The position numbers and the translations under genes were made by a program. The notes under the pieces are model-generated. The model saw nothing but the letters and a program-made list of their open reading frames with translations. It was not told where the DNA came from and searched no databases. DNA of 64,000 bases from Phoronis australis (lineage: Eukaryota > Phoronida > Phoronidae), in contig NMRA01000494.1 in NCBI GenBank assembly GCA_002633005.1, forward strand, positions 64,001 to 128,000, written 5' to 3'. Shown piece by piece: positions 57,421-64,000 of this stretch; the first letter of the stretch is position 1, and every line of letters begins with the position of its first letter.

Positions 57421-60400
57421 ATGACGTAACCTTACGCACTGCAAAATAAAATAGTGCATCAACAAAGATCATCAAGCATGTGAATGTTTTTATTCTAATG
57501 AGGCGTGCTTCGAATGTACAATTAGTAATCATAGTTTTGCAGTGGTTCATATGAGATGGATTCATTAAACCCAGTAAATATTTTTGCAACTGCCGATCTG
57601 CATATTAGACATGCATATTGCATCATATCTCATCAGAGTAAAACTTGTTATCAATCATAGTAGAAACATTTATTTTTATCATTGCCTCAAGACCTTAACA
57701 AACATAGTCAGTGTCTGTAACTGTTGTGTATACATTGCTGATAAATTAAAGTCGGTCTAATTCCATTTTTATATCACTGATTCATGCCAAAGGTTTGAAA
57801 TTGTGCCCCCTTAAGAGTTTTGACTGGTGATCACTAGAATCCGATGCAATAAAGTTGTTGTTTTTTAACCAGGGTAATAGAGTCGACAATTGTTTGCGTT
57901 TTCCTTTGCGAGAGTGTTCTTTTTGAATCACCGGATTAATCATTTTAACGCTCTACATGAAAACACAGACTACTTTTTTAGGATAACATGTACCAGGTTA
58001 ACCCGAAAATATTATTCTCAAAGTTTTACCCCTTGGATTATACGCGAAACGGCAGGTATTGTGTTAATACGCCAAAGGGCTCGGAAGGCTCTAGCCTTGG
58101 TGCGAAGCTGTTTACTAAATTAAATATACAAATTTGTGCCGTTGTGGTTAAAAAATAACCGAAAAAAATCTTCCAAGAGTATTCTAAATTATTTAACAGC
58201 GATGCAAAAATTGTTTTTTTTACAATTATTGTGCTGCTAAACTTATGGTGTGATCTTTTGCGTCGATTTCGGCGCAATGAAATATTGCGTCACCTATTAG
58301 CCAGTTTCTCTTTCCCAGATTCTTCAATCAAACGTTCTCCCTCGAGGTTGCGTAAACTTCACGACAAATGATCAGAATTGGTTTCACTTCATTTTATGCT
58401 TTTGGAATGTTGATATCAGTGAACAAATTTTGCTGAGATGTTGTCACCATCTAATGGGAGATGTCGAACACATTTTGAAAGTGGCGCGTGTCACGAATGA
58501 ACTCTTTTCAAAACGACGACATAAGTTTTTTCGTTACAAAAGGCAGAGAATTGCGCAAGAAGATGACATCGGGTGTTTTTCGGTTCAGCGGCCGTAACGG
58601 GCAACTTGAATGCCAATTGACTTCCAGAGTTTGCATACACACTCACCGGTCTGGAGCTCATGTTGATACAAGCTTTTGGCGTGGTGACAAGCGTAACTAT
58701 ACGGGCTGTGTGAACTTTCGAGGTCTGTTTGAGCTCAATACGCAGTGGCACCTTACTGTTTTTTGGAAACAGTCTTCACAGCTAGCTGGCTAGATAGGAA
58801 GGCTCTAGCTTCGAAAATTTTTTTTCTGCGAAAGTGACAACAGTATCAGAATGATGGTTGATGACACTATCAACCGTTCACAGTCTTCCGTTTTCATGCG
58901 CCCTTGATTTGATATCGCCGCTATGTTCAAACCCTTGTTTATGTTGTTCCTAAAATAAACTTGGGTTCTATTGCTGTACCAACATATTAAGAAATTATAC
59001 AGAAATAAACAATTATTATCTGTCGTAAAGCGCAATATACAGCGTGATGAAGTGATGATCAAGAGCACTAACGGATGAGCGCAAATGCGTGCTGCTTGTT
59101 GAGCATTCCGCGGCATGAAAACATTTGAGGTCGTAAAATTATCAGTGTTGTATTCTGATTTTTATGCAATTTTGCTGTAAATTTCAAATTCCGTGCTTGT
59201 GTTTGTGCATAATGTACTGTATAAAAAGTCTCATGTTTAAAGTTAGAAATTATGCTTCCGCGATATCACTTAACGTTTAATTTTACCACGCCAACATTAA
59301 TTCACCATAAGGTTTCAGGATGGTGTAATGTCATGCACTTCGTATTTGTAGGTTGATTCGATTTTACCTCCATTCAATATTTGAAAAAAAATTGATAAAC
59401 CGATGTCAAGACCGGAGTTGCCACTGGTAAACGAACAGCGAACAGTTAAATGTTTATTTGTCCAAAGTTCACCCGCTAAGTCATAAAATGGTTATTGCCG
59501 ACCAAGGACACGCTTAATTCGAATTGGTCGTCTACGCTAGGCGACCACTTAACCGACCCAGGTGCTGACCACAGAGGCGACTCAGCAGGCGGCTCATAAC
59601 CGACCGTTGTTGGTCGGCTGCTGGTCGGCTAGACGACCGGTCGACAGCCGGTCGTCGACCAATTTCCGACCTGTCGGACAAAAATTCGTGATGTGTGCTG
59701 TACGTCACTGAAGTCCATACCACAATAGAAAATACATTTGCACCACGAACTGCTGTCACATTGAACGAACATTGACTGATGCTGATGCATCTCTGCCACG
59801 TTGTCTCTGCGTCATATTTCGCTAAACTCATCATTTTGAGAATATTTTGGGCAAACGTTTTGTTAAAAAAATGTTCTGTAAAGTTTTGTCAAAATCTGTT
59901 AAGCGGTTTTAGCAGTAATCGAAAGTCAAGAAGAACCCTGTGTACGCATAAGAATGTTGGGAAAGTGTTTCTCACCAACGGGACCCCCTTGACGTATACG
60001 GGCGCCGGAGCTGTGCCTCCCCCCTCGACAATACTCCATCAAAAATATGCACCCTTAAAGAACTTGAAAATAAACTCTGTGAATTTCAGAAAAAGAAAAT
60101 GTTTTTATAACACTAAAATGTTACATTTTTCTGCAGTATCATAAAATTATTTCTTATGCTTATGGTACCAGCTGCTTGCAAGAACCTTGCAAATGTCAGT
60201 CGGGACTGCGATGACCATGTACTGAGTACAAATTTAACTTAATTTAATTTAGCTACCTCTCAAAAATAAACCAATGTACACGTTAATACAAATAAAGCTC
60301 AAACATTTTCTTGGAAGAACTCACAAAACCCAGGGGATGCCCAGTTTTATGTTCCCCCGGTTGCTCGTCACAAATCTGTATGACTTCGAGAATTGCTTAT

Positions 60401-61303
60401 AGTATTCTGTTTAGATAAACAACACGTTTCTTGTTTCCAATTTATATATTTTCAGCAATATCAATTTTTTATGTTTCAAGGCAGGCCACTGGACCACATT
60501 ACAAAGCATTACATAAGCACTTCTGTGCGCATGCGCACACTTTTTACATTTTGACAATAGATTCGCGTCTTCGATAAAAAGTTCTTACTCTTTTATACCT
60601 TTGATTACATTATGTTTACAAAAGTACCATTGGCCATATTTATGATAGGAAGTAAGTATTTTTGGCAAAGATCGTTATTTGTAATTAATTACTCAAATGA
60701 GTCTGTTAACCAGCAATGTCAATCTCCCTCATTTCACAAGCGCGTCTACCCGTTTGTGTAGGCAACTCTAACAAAAATTTACAGAGAACCATTTTTACAT
60801 CCTTCTACGCATGAAAATGCCACGCCTCGCAGTAGTACATGGGAATATGTTAGCGCTGAACAGTTCCAACCAAAGTGTATCTGCAATAACAGAAAAGGTT
60901 TGCATGTCTTTTTAGCACAGACAATGATATGCAAGATTTTTCTGCCAGGTTTATGTATTTACCGAAATCGACTGATGGTAGTAAAAGACGGTGCCTCAAT
61001 GAACTTAGCTGCAAGATGAAATTCAGAAAGTCTTCTTCGTCCGATCCCCATATAGTTTAATAGAATAACGATTTTTGCCTGTCTGAAATTACTCTCCATG
61101 ACATTCTTCGACGAAATTTCGACAGTTCTACAGGTTGTCCTAAAACTACTCACCAATTCCAATGACAATGAATGCGTGTTTTATTGACTTAGGAACAGGA
61201 TTAGTGCTTTATAATTCACAAAGAGCAGAGGAAAGAGGATTCAACTCCTAACAGGCCAAGGAAGAATTGTCTTTGCACAACCTTGATGTGTTTTAGTTTC
61301 CAG
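57421..61303. other. No gene recognised
   Basis: AT-rich DNA with a GGTCG-rich segment at about 59526-59670. The open frames here (for example 58488-58793, 59779-60144) show no motif, splice context or protein-like composition that I can support. Confidence 0.5.
59526..59673. repeat. GGTCG-rich segment with inverted ends
   Basis: Left end AATTGGTCGTCTACG and right end CGGTCGTCGACCAATT face each other over about 145 bases filled with GACCGAC/GGTCGGC words. The whole segment is strongly self-complementary and probably a MITE; no second copy is in the window. Confidence 0.4.
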
Positions 61304-61481
61304 TGGAATTGCGTAATGAATTTTCATTCTCCAAAATTGAGTCGTTTGTCATTTCTGTGCATACAGAGCTTGCAATGGCTCACGCACTCACTTACAGTAC
61401 AAGGTGTAACCGCACAGTAGGTCCGGGCGCAGAATTTGACCCACGGGAATTGGATTTGATCTCGTGGCATTGTAGTGAAGT
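61304..61481 (+). CDS. Exon-like open frame of unknown protein
   Basis: A polypyrimidine-AG acceptor (TTTTAGTTTCCAG) precedes and a consensus donor (GAAGT|GTGAGT) follows a 178-base segment open in one frame (phase 1 in, phase 2 out). It encodes ELRNEFSFSKIESFVISVHT, then MAHALTYSTRCNRTVG and GPGAEFDPRELDLISWHC. I do not recognise it. Matching exons were not found on the plus strand within the window, so it would belong to a gene whose other parts are distant, or be a chance exon-like ORF. Confidence 0.3.
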
Positions 61482-61780
61482 GTGAGTATAAATTGGGCCA
61501 ATATACTTTCGCTGCCATTTGTTGACACTGTTCAAAATGACTTTGGTAAACCACCTACAGAAGATGAAATCACGCACATGGCATTTACTGCCTCATTGCT
61601 GATAGTATCCAAACTTCTATTGTGTAACCTGCTGAAGCAACGCAATGGAGCGACATGACTTGCGTGCAAAACCACATCTCAGAGTAATCTTAATAACCCA
61701 AAGAATGTAGTGGAATTTGAGTGAAAACACAGAGGTAATACAGTTTTAGTATGCATACAGGCAAACTGTCAGCACAATAA

Positions 61781-62125
61781 CTAACTGGGTCTAACACGAC
61801 CAAAAATATCCCTGCATAATACTGGGTGGCTGGCATGGAGAAAATCATACACTGCCTCTATCCTGATGCCTTGCTCAACCATGCGAGCCTTGATTTGATT
61901 TTGAGGCACTGAGTGATAGTCTGGCAGATCCGGGAATCCACGTGTTTGTATCACAGCCACGCTAGCCTCCTGTTCGTCATCGGGTACAAAACCAGGACTT
62001 CCTGAGCTGCCACGTCCAAATTTAAAACTTGTTCTGTAAAGTGTTCGCCGTGGGTCGTCGATTTTTGAGAATGCCTCAAACCCTGGAGGAAATACTTTCT
62101 GAGCCCATTGCTTGAGGTCGCTAAT
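61781..62125 (-). CDS. Terminal exon of a trypsin-like (FAM111-like) serine protease
   Basis: After acceptor TTACACATTTCAG the minus strand is open from 62125 to TAG 61781-61783, 114 codons. It begins ISDLKQWAQKVFPPGFEAFS and contains FKFGRGSSGSPGF, a G-x-S-G-x-P catalytic-serine motif of trypsin-fold proteases, followed by ASVAVIQTRGF and DYHSVPQNQIKARMVEQGI. The layout (serine loop, a V-x-hydrophobic-H/Q-T-R-G-F strand, a C-terminal helix) resembles FAM111A/B-like proteases as I know them. The His and Asp exons should lie upstream, at higher coordinates or outside the window; I could not find them. An orphan protease-like family expanded in invertebrates is an alternative. Confidence 0.5.
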   Translation of the reverse strand: MSDLKQWAQKVFPPGFEAFSKIDDPRRTLYRTSFKFGRGSSGSPGFVPDDEQEASVAVIQTRGFPDLPDYHSVPQNQIKARMVEQGIRIEAVYDFLHASHPVLCRDIFGRVRPS

Positions 62126-64000
62126 CTGAAATGTGTAAACGAGTGATTTATCATTTGTTGCATGCAATCATTGAAAATTTAAAAATATGTCGCCTATATT
62201 CTTGCGTTCGTTGCAAACCGTGTAACCGAACTTTAGCCAACTGTCCGATTGATAACAGTACAACATATCCATTCAGCTGATCGACGTATTGAATTCTGGG
62301 GCCCCTAAGAGACCTTTGCTCATTATGGACAATACTAAACCGGTAAAACCGCACAAAGAGCACAGGGTGCTAACCATGCGTCCCAATTTAAATATAAAAG
62401 AGATACAGGATAGGGCATCATCTGGCGACAATCACAATAACTGTGACCGGATAAATAAAAAGGAACTATTTTGTCGACGTAGCAGGTTTCTGATGTTGAA
62501 AACCAGCCATGCTTCAATCATTCACTGATGTTTGTCCATGTTTTTTGCGACAAATATTGTGTCATAACAGACAATGAGTCACTATCTGAAACTGTATGCA
62601 GCATCCAGGCTTGCGTTCAGTAGACGCTAGGACCTACGCTAGGACCTAGCTAAAACCTAGTCAAAGTCACGTGTTCTCATTTAAAATGCACGGCAACATT
62701 TCACGTATTCTTGCGAAGTCTTGCTTTTTAGCGAGGCCCTAGCGTTACTGAACGGGAGGCAGCTATGCACCACCACTGGCAATTTTGAAATAGTTCCGCA
62801 CCTTCACACTTTCAGAGCTTATGATTGGCTAACGAGGCAAGACACAGAGCCAGCTCGATATTACTCAATATGGTTATAGCACTAGGAGGGCATAACATTC
62901 TGCATTTAAGTAAACATTGTATGACTGAATAACGGGGTGTTCCGAATTTGAGGATATGTCTAGCCAACCAGACGTCCAGGGCCCCTGATCTGGTCAAATG
63001 TTGAAATGACTTGAGATGCAACTAGATGGCCATCTGTGTTGTATTGAAACATGTGTAATATTGTTCCTCTATTTTGCAAAGTTTAAGGTGAAGTAGGACC
63101 CTATGAAAATTTCCATTTTTAGGTAACTTCGGAACATCATCTCTCTGTCGGAAAGGGCTGAGCGTGAAACCCTCTGATATTATTCTTCAACGATGTTTCC
63201 AAAACGAGCTTAGGTATATAATGGCATTTAATAATTTACCACTTGGTAGATGGGTGGCTTTCAAAATAGGCGGGTTTTTATGATTTCATGATGAATTCTC
63301 AAGTTGCGAGCGACAAAACGAACTCGTGTTTTAGAAAACTGTAACAGGGTTTTTGAAACATAATATCAAATAAACACCCTCAACTCTATTGGTCTATTTG
63401 CACCAACCTCTAGCTACAACGCCAATGTAAACATGCCAGAGGCTGATGTAGACAGATGATATCACTACATCACCACATCAAACCGGTTTTAGGAAATCAA
63501 ATGAAGTTTGATCGAGTTATTGATGATGGTGTTTTGCAATGAATGTTCCTATTTTTTTAAATTTTACTAAAAAGACTGGGACACATGACACGATTACTGA
63601 CGGATTGGTTATAAAGAAATTCTACAGACTCCTCCACCTTCAGAAAATATGCTGACATATAGTTTATATAGTTTTCTAGATAATTTGTTAAATACTTGTT
63701 GATAGGTTCCCCATAACCTTGATATCTGTATTACAATAGCACGCGGCGGGCTTGAAGCAGACTGACCCGCTTACGTGACCATTTAAAGAGCAGATGTATG
63801 ATGCCCACAGTGAGTGAACGTTAGGCATGTAAATTACTTGTGCAAATTAATTATGAACGACGTAAATTGATTATTTGCAGCACTTAACGGCGTAAAAGTA
63901 ATTATTTAAGTGCTTACTTAGCCTGCGTCGTAATGTGACCGGGGAAGACGGAAGGTTTAGTCAACAACAATCACCCTCTTGATTTAAGAATTTTCGGACT
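62126..64000. other. No further gene; MITE copy at 62613
   Basis: Apart from the MITE at 62613-62758 I see no coding exon. This interval would be intron or flank of the minus-strand protease gene. Confidence 0.45.
62613..62758. mobile_element. 146-bp MITE, copy 2 (GCGTTCAGTA ends)
   Basis: Same length and nearly the same sequence as 3061-3206, in the same orientation, about 59.5 kb away. The ends are GCGTTCAGTAGACGCTAGGA and TAGCGTTACTGAACGGGAG. Confidence 0.75.

Noticed and set aside
1-64000. CRISPR arrays, operons, rRNA and complete tRNA genes
   Set aside because: Looked for by eye; the DNA is eukaryotic, no regularly spaced direct repeats with unique spacers, and no closed cloverleaf or rRNA core sequence was seen.

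Overview
This is intron-rich animal nuclear DNA. Two DEG/ENaC channel genes are split into many short exons with GT-AG borders, AATAAA signals are present, and the intergenic DNA is full of eukaryotic transposon debris (BEL/Pao, Penelope-like, Harbinger, THAP/IS4EU-type, hAT, MITEs, a satellite array). Channel type, roughly 1-kb introns and repeat mix suggest a marine invertebrate, plausibly a deuterostome such as a lancelet or hemichordate; the species cannot be fixed from the window.

Layout. 0.3-8.8 kb: last ten coding exons of a DEG/ENaC sodium channel subunit (copy A); its 5' part lies before the window. 8.8-12.7 kb: spacer with a palindromic-ended MITE. 12.7-30.0 kb: a complete second paralogue (copy B, 14 coding exons, 560 residues), whose ten shared exons match copy A in length to the base. 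Intron 1 of copy B holds a Penelope-like remnant between inverted repeats. 31.1-36.1 kb: two damaged copies of a hAT-type, KIAA1586-like transposase embedded in an approximately 670-bp tandem repeat. 36.1-41.1 kb: no gene recognised. 41.1-43.8 kb: three weak gene candidates (a 50-residue one-helix membrane protein, a C2H2-finger gene, and a C-terminal coding fragment beginning at an N). 45.3-46.8 kb: THAP/DDE transposase with one internal stop. 47.0-51.1 kb: HARBI1-like transposase, multi-exon and broken. 51.1-57.4 kb, minus: BEL/Pao retrotransposon with frameshifts. 61.3-62.1 kb: an unidentified exon-like ORF (+) and a terminal exon of a trypsin-like, FAM111-like serine protease (-).

The only clearly functional genes are the two channels. 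They are a recent head-to-tail duplication and probably make subunits of similar or joint trimeric channels. Five isolated N bases (32954, 43541, 51099, 55272, 55915) look like contig joins; three have repeated sequence close by, so some duplications and truncations nearby may be assembly artefacts.
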